A DNA stretch of 64,000 bases. Origin: Bacteroidaceae bacterium (GTDB lineage Bacteria; Bacteroidota; Bacteroidia; Bacteroidales; Bacteroidaceae). The notes beneath the pieces were generated by a model. That model made no database searches. It saw only the letters and a list, made by a program, of their open reading frames with translations, and was not told the DNA's origin. Shown one piece after another: positions 50,341 through 59,168 of the stretch (position 1 is its first letter; every line of letters begins with the position of its first letter). A program made the position numbers and the translations under genes. Where the stretch lies: the NCBI GenBank assembly GCA_030843315.1, contig JAUUPT010000010.1:1-64000 (forward strand), in the 5' to 3' direction.

Positions 50341-51729
50341 ATGGGAATAATCAATCTGATTAATGATGTACTGTGGACCTATATCCTCATAGCCTTGCTA
50401 CTGGGGTGCGCCGTGTGGTTCACTTTGAAGACGCGGTTCGTGCAATTCAGGATGATACGCGAGATGGTGCGCCTGCTGGCGGACTCGGGCGGCACAGGCA
50501 ACAAAGGAGAGAAACACATCTCCTCTTTCCAGGCATTCGCCATCTCCATCGCCAGCCGCGTGGGCACAGGCAATCTGGCAGGTGTAGCCACAGCCATTGC
50601 CGTAGGCGGCCCGGGGGCGATATTCTGGATGTGGATTATCGCACTGTTCGGAGCAGCCAGTTCGTTTGTAGAATCTACCCTGGCACAACTCTATAAGATA
50701 AAAGGAAAGGATTCCTTCATCGGCGGACCTGCCTACTATATGCGTCAAGGACTGAAGCAGCCGTGGATGGGCGCCGTGTTTGCCGTACTCATCACCATCA
50801 CCTTCGGCTTTGCATTCAATTCGGTGCAAAGCAACACACTGTGCGCCGCTTTCGAAGGCGCATTCGGATTCGACCATGCGATAGTGGGAGGCGTCATCAC
50901 CGTGGCCACGCTGGTCATCATCTTTGGCGGCGTGCAGCGCATTGCCAAAGTGAGCAGTATCATTGTACCCGTCATGGCACTGGGATACATTGCACTGGCA
51001 CTTATCATCGTGCTGCTTAATATCAAGCAATTACCGGCAGTCATCGAACTTATCGTCAGCCATGCCTTCGGGTGGCAGCAAGCTCTGGGAGGCGGCGTAG
51101 GCGTAGCGCTGATGCAAGGCATCAAACGCGGACTGTTCAGCAACGAGGCCGGTATGGGTTCGGCGCCCAACGCAGCAGCTACCGCCCATGTCAGCCATCC
51201 GGTGAAACAGGGGTTGATACAGACCTTGGGAGTATTTACCGATACACTCATCATCTGCACCTGTACCGCTTTTATCATCCTCTTCAGCGGCGCTCCGCTG
51301 GATGGTTCGACCAACGGCGTGCAACTGACACAACATGCACTGACCAATGAAATCGGCCCTTTAGGGGGCATCTTCGTTGCCGTCGCCCTGTTCTTCTTCG
51401 CATTCAGCAGCATCCTGGGCAATTATTATTATGGTGAAGCCAACGTGCGCTACCTCACCCGCCGAAAATGGGTATTGAACATCTATCGCGTGCTCGTGGG
51501 CGGCATGGTGATGTTCGGCGCACTTGCCACCCTCGATCTTGCCTGGAGTCTTGCCGACATCACCATGGGATTGATGGCACTTTGTAACCTCATTGCAATC
51601 AGCCTGTTGGGGAAGTATGCCTTCAGATTGCTGGACGACTACCGCGCACAGAAACGAGCAGGCATCAAAGACCCCGTTTTCACCAAAGACAGGTTGAAGG
51701 AAGTGGAAAAAGACATAGAGTGCTGGTAA
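50341..51729 (+). CDS. Alanine/sodium (AGCS family) symporter
   Basis: 462 residues with about ten membrane segments. RVGTGNLAGVATAIAVGGPG (near 76) and AFIGGPAYYMRQG-like (FIGGPAYYMRQGL near 126), with GLFSNEAGMGSAPNAAATAH (near 264), are AGCS signatures. It carries alanine or glycine into the cell with sodium. It probably has its own promoter; the 3' neighbour starts 123 nt later. Confidence 0.92.
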   Translation: MGIINLINDVLWTYILIALLLGCAVWFTLKTRFVQFRMIREMVRLLADSGGTGNKGEKHISSFQAFAISIASRVGTGNLAGVATAIAVGGPGAIFWMWIIALFGAASSFVESTLAQLYKIKGKDSFIGGPAYYMRQGLKQPWMGAVFAVLITITFGFAFNSVQSNTLCAAFEGAFGFDHAIVGGVITVATLVIIFGGVQRIAKVSSIIVPVMALGYIALALIIVLLNIKQLPAVIELIVSHAFGWQQALGGGVGVALMQGIKRGLFSNEAGMGSAPNAAATAHVSHPVKQGLIQTLGVFTDTLIICTCTAFIILFSGAPLDGSTNGVQLTQHALTNEIGPLGGIFVAVALFFFAFSSILGNYYYGEANVRYLTRRKWVLNIYRVLVGGMVMFGALATLDLAWSLADITMGLMALCNLIAISLLGKYAFRLLDDYRAQKRAGIKDPVFTKDRLKEVEKDIECW

Positions 51730-51786
51730 CCGAAGGGTTTAGGAATTAAGAATGACGCAATAGTTGGTGCTAATCAACTTATTTCG

Positions 51787-51794
51787 TACTTTTG
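51787..51794 (+). promoter_or_regulatory. Bacteroides -7 box for 51853-52476
   Basis: TACTTTTG, matching TAnnTTTG, 58 nt before the ATG. Confidence 0.6.
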
Positions 51795-51852
51795 CAACCA
51801 CAATGCTTCGGCAACAATAAAACAGAAACAACAATCATAAATAAGAAATCAA

Positions 51853-52476
51853 ATGGGTTTATTTGCCAAACTATTTAAAAAGAATAACGAAGAAGTTTCT
51901 TCGAAGAACGTAGAAGACTTCGTATCGCTGACACGCGTTTACTTCCAGTCCGTAATGGCAGCCAACCTGGGCATCACCAACATCCGCTTTGTGCCGGATG
52001 TGGCCAACTTTAAGCGCCTGTTTAAGATTCCTACCCAGGGAGGACGTCTGGGGCAAGGCGAAAAGACCGCCTCACGCAAGATGCTGATGCAGGACTACGG
52101 AATTAGCGAGAACTTTTTCAAGGAAATCGATGCTTCCATCAAGAAGCACTGCCGCACGCAGAACGATGTGCAAGGCTACCTCTTCATGTATCAGGGTTTC
52201 TCCAACGACTTGATGATGTTGATGGGAAACCTGATGCAATGGAAGTTCCGCACCCCCTCCATCTTTAAAGGAGCACTGCGCAGCATGACTGAGAAAACTG
52301 TACACGAAGTCTGCACCAAAACCGTATGGAAAAAAGACGACGTACACAAGACGGCAATGGCCGTGCGCCAATACAAAGAGCGTTTGGGATATTCGGAGCA
52401 ATGGATGACGGAATATGTGTACAACGTGGTGATGTTGGCAAAAAAAGAGCCGAAAAAGAAAGAAACAGAAGGATAA
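51853..52476 (+). CDS. Conserved Bacteroidales hypothetical protein, 207 aa
   Basis: Family not named. Basic N-terminus (MGLFAKLFKKNNEEV), then a helical soluble body with VYFQSVMAANLGITNIR and LMMLMGNLMQWKFRTPS. A -7 box lies upstream. Function unknown; probably cytoplasmic. Confidence 0.75.
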   Translation: MGLFAKLFKKNNEEVSSKNVEDFVSLTRVYFQSVMAANLGITNIRFVPDVANFKRLFKIPTQGGRLGQGEKTASRKMLMQDYGISENFFKEIDASIKKHCRTQNDVQGYLFMYQGFSNDLMMLMGNLMQWKFRTPSIFKGALRSMTEKTVHEVCTKTVWKKDDVHKTAMAVRQYKERLGYSEQWMTEYVYNVVMLAKKEPKKKETEG

Positions 52477-52496
52477 AGTGACAGGATGATAGGATA

Positions 52497-52551
52497 GTAA
52501 GGTGATAATGCAGTACCTTACCCCTATTACCTTACCACATTATCACCTTAC
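52497..52551. terminator. Inverted-repeat hairpin downstream of 51853-52476
   Basis: GTAAGGTGATAATG (52497-52510) and CATTATCACCTTAC (52538-52551) are perfect 14-bp arms; the centre repeats CCTTAC twice. No T-run follows on either strand. Similar in style to the 32451-32535 repeat. Confidence 0.5.
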
Positions 52552-52616
52552 AATACGATTGTAGCATTCTTGTTATTAAAAGAAAAATAACTTTAAAGTA
52601 CTTCATAAGGAGACAG

Positions 52617-52644
52617 GCGAGGGAGAAATTCCTCGCTTTTTTTT
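52617..52644 (+). terminator. Rho-independent terminator or attenuator upstream of the KamA gene
   Basis: GCGAGG (52617-52622) and CCTCGC (52631-52636) pair and are followed by eight T (52637-52644). It stands 100 nt upstream of the KamA-family start and after the 14-bp repeat, so it either ends the upstream gene or attenuates kamA. Confidence 0.65.
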
Positions 52645-52744
52645 GTTATTTTTAGCAATCCTAATAAATTCCTCTCACGGAACACCAAGACGCAGCCCGC
52701 GTCAATCGCCTATTATTAACTTCTAAAAAAAGGACAACCGAAGT

Positions 52745-54841
52745 ATGAAACAAAAGAAAATTCTTGCACTTACTCTCTCACAACTGGAACAACTTTATCG
52801 ACACGAACTCCCCGAACTGGTCTGCATCGCTGCCCAAAGCGACCATGCAGAAGCATTCAAAAGCAGCCTCGCAGAGTACATTGCCGAACATCCGGAAGTG
52901 GATAGTGAAGCTGCCAGGCAAATCCGGCTCCTGATAGAATTCGATGGGCAAGAAGTACACGAGCTATCTACCGGAGAACAAATGTCTGTATCAACTTTAT
53001 CCATGCTATACGCCTTCTTGACCGGACGATGGGAAGAAGAAACCGATAACGACCTGTTCATCGACCTATTCCTGCAATTCAAACGGCTATACCAACCGTC
53101 ACCTGCCCTGCCATCCGGCCAAAAGATAAAAGCATTGACCGAACGATGGCCCACAGGACTCGACGAAGAGGTACAGGAAATCCGGCGCAAAAACAAAGAA
53201 CGCATCCTGCACGCACTGATACAGAAGGTGGAACACCGAAAGGCCCCTACCTCACGCTTCCACTTCGAGGAGGGTATCAGCTACGAAGAGAAGTACCGCC
53301 TGGTGAGCGAGTGGTGGAACGATTACCGTTTCCATCTTGCCATGGCCGTCAAGAGTCCGGCAGAACTGAACCGCTTCCTGGGCAACTCTCTTTCCGCCGA
53401 AACCATGTATCTGCTGACGAAAGCCCGTAAGAAGGGAATGCCCTTCTTTGCCACTCCTTACTACTTGTCGCTGCTGAACTGCACCAGCGAAGGCTACAAC
53501 GACGAGGCTCTGCGCAGCTACATCCTCTACTCCCCCCAACTGGTAGAGACTTACGGACAAATACGTGCCTGGGAGCGCGAAGACGTGGTAGAAGAAGGCA
53601 AGCCCAATGCCGCCGGTTGGCTGCTACCCGACGGACACAACATCCATCGCCGCTATCCTGAAGTTGCCATCCTCATTCCCGATACCCTGGGACGTGCTTG
53701 CGGAGGGCTTTGTGCATCTTGCCAGCGCATGTACGACTTCCAGAGCAAACGGCTCAACTTCGAATTCGAGACCTTGCGCCCCAAAGAGAGTTGGGACAAG
53801 AAGCTGCGCCGCCTAATGACTTACTTCGAGGAAGATACACAGCTACGCGACATCCTTATTACCGGTGGGGACGCCCTGATGAGCCAGAACAAGACGTTGA
53901 GCAATATCCTGGATGCCGTATACCGCATGGCAGTGCGCAAGCGGAAAGCCAACCAGGAACGCCCCGAAGGAGAAAAGTACGCAGAGTTGCAGCGCATCCG
54001 CCTTGGCTCCAGGCTGCCCGCCTATCTGCCCATGCGCATTGACGACGGACTGGTGGAAATGCTGCGGGAGTTCAAGAAGAAAGCATCCGCCATCGGCGTC
54101 CGCCAGTTCATTATCCAGACGCACTTCCAGACTCCACTCGAAGTGACGCCCGAAGCTGCCGAAGGAATACGCAAGCTGCTGGCAGCAGGCTGGCTCATCG
54201 ACAATCAACTGGTGTACAACGTGGCCGCCTCGCGCCGCGGACATACCACCCGATTGCGCCAGGTGCTGAATCAGTTGGGAGTAGTGTGCTACTACACCTT
54301 CTCTGTGAAAGGGTTCGAAGAGAACAATGCCGTATTCACCCCGAACAGCCGCTCCGTGCAAGAACAATTGGAGGAGAAGCGTTTCGGAAAGATGAACGAC
54401 GAAGATGCCCGCCACCTGTCCACAGTGTTGCAAACAGCCAACGACCCGGCCGCCTGCATCCGCCGTTTCATGAAAAGCCACCGCCTGCCGTTCATGGCCA
54501 CTGACCGGAATGTACTCAACCTGCCTGCCATCGGCAAGAGCATGACCTTTGACACGGTAGGCATCACTGCCGACGGCAAACGCATCCTACGCTTCGAGCA
54601 CGACAGCACGCGCCGGCACAGCCCCATTATCAACCAACTGGGACAGGTCTACATCGTTGAGAACAAGTCCATCGCTTCCTACCTGCGGCAACTGCAAGCC
54701 ATGGGCGAGGATGCCGAAGAATATGCCACCATCTGGAATTATACTTGCGGCAAGACCGAATCGAGGTTCAGCCTCTACGAATATCCCGACTTTCCTTTCC
54801 GGACTACCGAAAGAATGAGCAATCTGGAGATTGCCGGGTAG
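52745..54841 (+). CDS. KamA-family radical SAM protein (lysine 2,3-aminomutase-like)
   Basis: 698 residues; lysine 2,3-aminomutase is about 415. CGGLCASC near residue 318 is the C-x3-C-x2-C radical SAM motif, followed by ILITGGDALMSQNK near 374 and RIRLGSRLPAYLPMRI near 419, both typical of the family. The roughly 300-residue N-terminal extension is seen in Bacteroidales members. PLP-binding and substrate-specificity residues could not be confirmed by eye, so the substrate may not be lysine. Gap 52477-52744 holds two hairpins and no gene. Confidence 0.88.
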   Translation: MKQKKILALTLSQLEQLYRHELPELVCIAAQSDHAEAFKSSLAEYIAEHPEVDSEAARQIRLLIEFDGQEVHELSTGEQMSVSTLSMLYAFLTGRWEEETDNDLFIDLFLQFKRLYQPSPALPSGQKIKALTERWPTGLDEEVQEIRRKNKERILHALIQKVEHRKAPTSRFHFEEGISYEEKYRLVSEWWNDYRFHLAMAVKSPAELNRFLGNSLSAETMYLLTKARKKGMPFFATPYYLSLLNCTSEGYNDEALRSYILYSPQLVETYGQIRAWEREDVVEEGKPNAAGWLLPDGHNIHRRYPEVAILIPDTLGRACGGLCASCQRMYDFQSKRLNFEFETLRPKESWDKKLRRLMTYFEEDTQLRDILITGGDALMSQNKTLSNILDAVYRMAVRKRKANQERPEGEKYAELQRIRLGSRLPAYLPMRIDDGLVEMLREFKKKASAIGVRQFIIQTHFQTPLEVTPEAAEGIRKLLAAGWLIDNQLVYNVAASRRGHTTRLRQVLNQLGVVCYYTFSVKGFEENNAVFTPNSRSVQEQLEEKRFGKMNDEDARHLSTVLQTANDPAACIRRFMKSHRLPFMATDRNVLNLPAIGKSMTFDTVGITADGKRILRFEHDSTRRHSPIINQLGQVYIVENKSIASYLRQLQAMGEDAEEYATIWNYTCGKTESRFSLYEYPDFPFRTTERMSNLEIAG

Positions 54842-54863
54842 CGCGCATCTCCAAAATAATCCG

Positions 54864-54871
54864 TACTTTTG
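54864..54871 (+). promoter_or_regulatory. Bacteroides -7 box for 54899-55474
   Basis: TACTTTTG; it lies over the start of the longer frame, so the ATG at 54899 is the true start. Confidence 0.65.
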
Positions 54872-54898
54872 CAGGCAAAGACCGAAACCAAAGAAAGT

Positions 54899-55474
54899 AT
54901 GGATATAGAACAGCACCCTTTAGAACCTTTTCTTCCCGCCGGCGCCCGCTTGCTGATGCTGGGAAGTTTTCCACCGCCCCAAAAGCGGTGGTCCATGGAG
55001 TTTTACTACCCCAACTGGAACAACGATATGTGGCGAATCACGGGACTTTTGTTTTTCAACGACAAGGACTACTTTGTAGACAAGGCAAAGAAAGCCTTCT
55101 GCAAAGAACGGCTCATCAGCTTCTTGCAAGAACGAGGCATCGCCCTGTTCGATACGGCTTCTGCCGTACGACGTCTGCAAGACAATGCCTCGGACAAATT
55201 CCTGGAAGTGGTGCAGCCTACGGACATCCCCGCGCTGCTACACCGGCTACCGCAATGCAAGGCCATCGTCACTACCGGAGAGAAGGCAACCGACACGCTT
55301 TGCGCACAGTTCTGCACTCCGAAGCCCCGGGTGGGCGACTTCACGGAGTTTCTTTTCGAGGACCGGCCGATGCGCCTCTACCGGATGCCTTCGTCCTCAA
55401 GGGCCTACCCGCTGGCGCTGGATAAAAAAGCAGCAGCGTATCGCATTATGTATCAAGACTTAGAGCTATTGTAA
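54899..55474 (+). CDS. Uracil-DNA glycosylase superfamily (Mug-like) protein
   Basis: 191 residues. LMLGSFPPPQKRWSMEFYY near 20-38 is the active-site-type loop of the family (G-x-x-P in place of G-Q-D-P-Y), then PNWNNDMWRI near 40. VTTGEKATDTL near 126 and MPSSSRAY near 165 (H-P-S-like position, here P-S-S-S) fit the second motif. It could remove mismatched uracil or thymine; a role in DNA repair is inferred from fold. Confidence 0.8.
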   Translation: MDIEQHPLEPFLPAGARLLMLGSFPPPQKRWSMEFYYPNWNNDMWRITGLLFFNDKDYFVDKAKKAFCKERLISFLQERGIALFDTASAVRRLQDNASDKFLEVVQPTDIPALLHRLPQCKAIVTTGEKATDTLCAQFCTPKPRVGDFTEFLFEDRPMRLYRMPSSSRAYPLALDKKAAAYRIMYQDLELL

Positions 55475-55530
55475 GCAACTTTCCATAGAAAATAAAGGTG
55501 CAGGGTGTTTGCGTATTTCAAAGTTTCCAC

Positions 55531-55538
55531 TACCTTTG
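55531..55538 (+). promoter_or_regulatory. Bacteroides -7 box for tRNA-Trp
   Basis: TACCTTTG, 11 nt before the mature 5' end. Confidence 0.6.
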
Positions 55539-55549
55539 CAGCCGCAAAC

Positions 55550-55622
55550 ACGGGAGTAGCTCAGTTGGTAGAGCACCGGTCTCCAAAACCGGGTGTCGGG
55601 AGTTCGAGCCTCTCCTCCCGTG
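55550..55622 (+). tRNA. trnW: tRNA-Trp (CCA)
   Basis: 73 nt folding as a cloverleaf: acceptor ACGGGAG/CTCCCGT, D-stem GCTC/GAGC, anticodon stem CCGGT/ACCGG with loop CTCCAAA (anticodon CCA), T-stem GGGAG/CTCTC with TTCGAGC loop; discriminator G at 55622. The 3' CCA is not encoded. A terminator follows. Confidence 0.95.
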
Positions 55623-55629
55623 CAAGAAA

Positions 55630-55668
55630 AAAGCCGCAAGTCGATATTCGACCTGCGGCTTTCTTCTT
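55630..55668 (+). terminator. Rho-independent terminator after tRNA-Trp
   Basis: AAAGCCGCA pairs with TGCGGCTTT, with GTCGA/TTCGAC inside, and is followed by CTTCTTAT. Confidence 0.75.
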
Positions 55669-55713
55669 ATATATCTCCTGACTGATGGGACTTTCGGAGT
55701 TACACCAAAATCA

Positions 55714-57168
55714 TCAAAGGTTCACAGTCTCCGTAAAACTCTTCCCAAAGCGGTTGGTAGCTACAATCTTTACCGACCGGGCAGCGGAAGTGGGGCGCAC
55801 CCGGAAGAGGTGCAAGGTGTGGTATCCGCGGGCTTTGCCTTCCTTCATTGTAATGTAGTCTTGATCTTCATCTGCAAAGGACTCTAACACACCGGGCTTT
55901 TCGACTCCATTCTCATAATAAGTCAGTTTCCAGGCAGGGTCGTAATCCCAAAGATTAACGACCAGATAGTCGGACTGGCTCTTGAATTCTCCGGGCTTGT
56001 ATACACGGAACTGATAGTTGGCAGGACGTCCGGTAGCCTTATACTGCCACGTAACATACTCTCCATCCACTTGAACCACAAGATATCCGTTGGGAGCGCC
56101 GCAACAGTTGACATTCCCCGCCCACCATGCTCCGCAGGCAGCGCCGATGTTGTGCTCGTAGAAGTGGGGAGTAACAATGCGGTTCTCGTAGAAGTGAGTG
56201 TGGCCGGCGAAGATGTGCACGCGATAGTCCTTCAGGATATCATACAACTGTTGTGAGTTGCGGGCAGAGTCCGCCTTTACAGAGCGGTTGGACGTGGGAG
56301 CATGCAGGTTCAGAAAGACGGTGGTGCCGGGCTGCACATAACTCAGGTCTTTCTTCAACCATTCCAACTGCTCGGGAGTGAATTGCTCCTTATACTTCTT
56401 GCCGCCCCGATAGTCGATGTCCTTCATGGAAATGATGTGTATCTTGCCTATATTGAAAGAGTAATCCGTAGGGCCGAAGTGGCTGCCGAAGGCGTGTTCA
56501 CCGTACTCATTCTTGTCGGCTGCAATGCTCAAGGCCGGGTATTGCTCATCGAAGTCGTGATTGCCAATGACGTGATATGTCGTCATATTCAGTCCCGCAA
56601 TGGCAGCCTTATAGGAATCAAAGAGAGGCATAGCATCCCAAACAATATCTCCCAGCACCATTCCATACACCTCTTGCGGGGCGAGGGCATTGAGAGTTTC
56701 TTTCAGGTCGGTAACGGTTTCCGAAGTAAAGCGTGCCAGATGCTGATCGTTCTTCACCTGTGGATCGGAGATGGCGATGAAAGCAAATTTCTTTAGGGGT
56801 TGTTCGCGCTTCTCCAATACAAAGTCATGATGATTGTTTTTCCGCTTTGCGTCAATCGGAGCATAGTAGCCTGTGGGCAACGCCTTTTCCACCGGTGCCT
56901 TGTAATCTGCGGGCACGGAGATATAAACAAACTTTGAACGTGCGGGGTTGGAAGACAGTTGGTACAACCCTTTCTGGTCGGTCTGGGTAAAGTTGACTCC
57001 ATCGGTCACAACGACTCCTGCCACCGGCTGGCGGGATGTATCCATAACAACTCCTCTTACACGAATTTCCTGATCTGCGGATTGTCCTGTGGCACATCCT
57101 CCTGTCGTGAAGAGAGAGAGCAGGAAGAACAGGACCAAAAAACGGGGTGATTTCATATTCTTTGTCAT
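55714..57168 (-). CDS. Calcineurin-like phosphoesterase, lipoprotein
   Basis: 484 residues. A lipoprotein signal (FLVLFFLLSLFTTGGCAT; cysteine about 25). N-terminal carboxypeptidase-regulatory-like beta domain (VRGVVMDTSRQPVAGVVVTD, about 35-105). Metallophosphoesterase with FAIAISDPQVKND-like D (ISDPQ near 133), GDIVWD near 170, GNHDFDE near 200 and GHTHFYE near 320, the calcineurin signatures. The C-terminal beta domain has further signature residues. The -7 box TACTTTTG is at 57181-57188. Substrate unknown. Confidence 0.88.
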   Translation of the reverse strand: MTKNMKSPRFLVLFFLLSLFTTGGCATGQSADQEIRVRGVVMDTSRQPVAGVVVTDGVNFTQTDQKGLYQLSSNPARSKFVYISVPADYKAPVEKALPTGYYAPIDAKRKNNHHDFVLEKREQPLKKFAFIAISDPQVKNDQHLARFTSETVTDLKETLNALAPQEVYGMVLGDIVWDAMPLFDSYKAAIAGLNMTTYHVIGNHDFDEQYPALSIAADKNEYGEHAFGSHFGPTDYSFNIGKIHIISMKDIDYRGGKKYKEQFTPEQLEWLKKDLSYVQPGTTVFLNLHAPTSNRSVKADSARNSQQLYDILKDYRVHIFAGHTHFYENRIVTPHFYEHNIGAACGAWWAGNVNCCGAPNGYLVVQVDGEYVTWQYKATGRPANYQFRVYKPGEFKSQSDYLVVNLWDYDPAWKLTYYENGVEKPGVLESFADEDQDYITMKEGKARGYHTLHLFRVRPTSAARSVKIVATNRFGKSFTETVNL

Positions 57169-57180
57169 TTGTTTCTACCG

Positions 57181-57188
57181 CAAAAGTA
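57181..57188 (-). promoter_or_regulatory. Bacteroides -7 box for the phosphoesterase
   Basis: TACTTTTG on the minus strand (CAAAAGTA on +), 12 nt before the ATG at 57168. Confidence 0.6.
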
Positions 57189-57266
57189 AGCGGCAAGCCG
57201 ACAAAGGAGTGTGTCATTTCCATCACGTTTCTGTAACATTTAATCGGGGAAGGAAAAGCGGAGATT

Positions 57267-57812
57267 TCAACGTATATCTATCAATTTGTGTGTCTGCAAG
57301 CTGAGTCTCCACCCGGGATGCTGCATCACGCACTCCACGGTTTCGGCAATGTTGCTGCCCGAGCAGGGTTGCAGAAAGAAGTGCCGGGCGGGGAGTTGTT
57401 CATAAGCAGCCAGATCCTGACCTTGATACACCACCTTCACCTCGTCGATGCGGGCAACTGCCAGCTTTGCTTCCGGCTTGGGCGAACAGGTCACCCAGTC
57501 GATGCCCTGCGGCAAGGAGCGCGTGCCGTTTGTTTCGATGCAGACGTACTTGCCGGCCTCGTGCAATAAGTCTATCAGCTCATCGTCTATCCAGAGCGAA
57601 GGCTCACCGCCCGTCAATATCACCACCGTGGCAGGATGCTGCATCACTTCTTCCAGGATTTCAGCATCGGTCATCAGCCGGCCTTCCTCGTGCTGCGTGT
57701 CGCAGAAGGAACACTTCAAGTTGCACCCGCTGAAGCGGACGAACACGGCGGGCGTGCCCGTATAATATCCCTCGCCCTGCAGGCTGTAGAATATCTCGTT
57801 AATCTTTCTCAT
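57267..57812 (-). CDS. queE: 7-carboxy-7-deazaguanine synthase
   Basis: 181 residues. FSGCNLKCSFCDTQH (near 28-42) is the radical SAM C-x3-C-x2-C motif in the queE arrangement, with VVILTGGEPSLW near 64 and CIETNGTR near 91. It turns 6-carboxytetrahydropterin into 7-carboxy-7-deazaguanine for queuosine. Its start overlaps queD by 14 nt, so the two are a coupled pair. Confidence 0.95.
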   Translation of the reverse strand: MRKINEIFYSLQGEGYYTGTPAVFVRFSGCNLKCSFCDTQHEEGRLMTDAEILEEVMQHPATVVILTGGEPSLWIDDELIDLLHEAGKYVCIETNGTRSLPQGIDWVTCSPKPEAKLAVARIDEVKVVYQGQDLAAYEQLPARHFFLQPCSGSNIAETVECVMQHPGWRLSLQTHKLIDIR

Positions 57813-58131
57813 AAACGGCTACGTTCGATTCGGATTCTTGTACTTCGACCTTGAAGCAGGTGGGTATCTGCTGGCATATCCAGCGGGCTATGTTCTCGGC
57901 TGTGGGGTTGAAGGGGAGCACTTCATTGAGATTGCGGTGGTCCAACTGCCCCTTTACCACTTGCTTGATATGGCTGAAATCGACTACCATTCCATCGGCA
58001 TTGAGTTCCCGGGAACGGCAATATACGGTGATAATCCAGTTGTGACCATGCAGATTTTCACACTTGCTATGATACGAAAGTTCCAGGCTATGGGCTGCCG
58101 ACACTTCCATGCGTTTAATGACTGTGTACAT
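57799..58131 (-). CDS. queD: 6-carboxytetrahydropterin synthase
   Basis: 110 residues. FS-like AAHSLE (about 12-17), CENLHGHNW (about 24-32) with zinc-binding histidines, and LDHRNLNEVL (about 63-72) are the QueD signatures. It makes 6-carboxytetrahydropterin from dihydroneopterin triphosphate. A -7 box TATTTTTG lies at 58191-58198 and the 60-nt leader holds a CCGCA...TGCGG hairpin; no preQ1 riboswitch was recognised. Confidence 0.95.
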   Translation of the reverse strand: MYTVIKRMEVSAAHSLELSYHSKCENLHGHNWIITVYCRSRELNADGMVVDFSHIKQVVKGQLDHRNLNEVLPFNPTAENIARWICQQIPTCFKVEVQESESNVAVYEKD

Positions 58132-58190
58132 ATGGGTTAATACGCTAATTAATATGGGTTACCGCACCTAATGTCACCTCGATGCGGCTG

Positions 58191-58198
58191 CAAAAATA
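58191..58198 (-). promoter_or_regulatory. Bacteroides -7 box for queD-queE
   Basis: TATTTTTG on the minus strand (CAAAAATA on +). Confidence 0.6.
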
Positions 58199-58234
58199 CA
58201 AAAAAAGCGGGATTATCCTTCGATTCGCTGCCAC

Positions 58235-59074
58235 TTATTCGTATACACAAAGGGAATTGGCTACCTTACGTTCGGCATTGCCGCTCGGAGTATTGGCAAT
58301 GCCCTTGCCCGGCATTGAAGCACTCCACAAGGTAGAAGAACCGCCTCCATCCAGGTTCAACGCATCCTCACAGCCCAGTACACGCAGCAGGTGCGTGAGT
58401 TCGGGAATATTGATGCCTCCTGCCCGGCCCTTCCTGCGTCCGTCTACAACGATGAGCAGTATCTTTCCTTCTTTGGTCAACGCCACAGCGCTGCGGGGAT
58501 GCTTGGTATTTACGAATCCGGGGTTGCAGGCCGACAAGTCATGCGCTTCCCCTCCGAGCAACATCAAGGGGCCGGAAACAAGGAGACTGCCCTGCTTCAA
58601 CCGGCAGGTCTTTTCGTATTCTTTGCTCCAGGGAAGTATTTGTAACCTACCTTTCTTAATAAGTACGGCACCGTTTGATACGGTGGTCAATACCCCACCG
58701 GCAGCAGTAGTGTCTATCACCACCCCGTCTTTGCGCAGATAGCAGACGGAATTACCCTTCTTCATATCAAAGTAAGAGCCGTTGATGGCAGCTATCGCAC
58801 CGGAACGGCGGGCAGCCACGCTGGTTTCTTCTTTGGGATTGTGAATAAGAATATCCAGATGATGATGTTTCGGAGATATTTCAAATATGGAGATTTCCTG
58901 TGGTACTCCGTACAGAGAAGCGAAGGTTGCCTGCCGGCAAAAGATGCCTTTCTGCAAAGGGGTGACCTGCCAGTCGGCAGATACAAGTGCAAGGGAATCG
59001 GCTGCGGTCTGTGCTACGGCAGTAGTCAGTACGCTGCTAAGGACGAACAGCAGCAAGAAGAATCTCTTTCTCAT
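58235..59074 (-). CDS. Phosphodiester glycosidase family (NAGPA-like) exported protein
   Basis: 279 residues with a signal peptide (about 1-21). AAINGSYFDMKKGNSV near 93, ALTKEGKILLIVVDGRRKG near 199 and EDALNLDGGGSSTLW near 240 are the NAGPA/DUF2233 motifs. In mammals a related enzyme uncovers mannose-6-phosphate; bacterial members are probable exported glycan phosphodiesterases. Confidence 0.85.
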   Translation of the reverse strand: MRKRFFLLLFVLSSVLTTAVAQTAADSLALVSADWQVTPLQKGIFCRQATFASLYGVPQEISIFEISPKHHHLDILIHNPKEETSVAARRSGAIAAINGSYFDMKKGNSVCYLRKDGVVIDTTAAGGVLTTVSNGAVLIKKGRLQILPWSKEYEKTCRLKQGSLLVSGPLMLLGGEAHDLSACNPGFVNTKHPRSAVALTKEGKILLIVVDGRRKGRAGGINIPELTHLLRVLGCEDALNLDGGGSSTLWSASMPGKGIANTPSGNAERKVANSLCVYE

Positions 59075-59156
59075 AATACAAGTGCTTTAACAGGGATACA
59101 TCTCCTCTTATAAATATAAAATCAGGCTTTCAACCCACAAACATAGTTATTTTTTC

Positions 59157-59164
59157 TATTTTTG
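59157..59164 (+). promoter_or_regulatory. Bacteroides -7 box immediately before 59169-59534
   Basis: TATTTTTG ends 4 nt before the ATG at 59169, giving a leaderless or nearly leaderless mRNA. Confidence 0.6.
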
Positions 59165-59168
59165 CGGC

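Noticed and set aside
58131..58200. preQ1 riboswitch upstream of queD
   Set aside because: The leader has a CCGCA/TGCGG hairpin but none of the preQ1 class patterns I can recognise.
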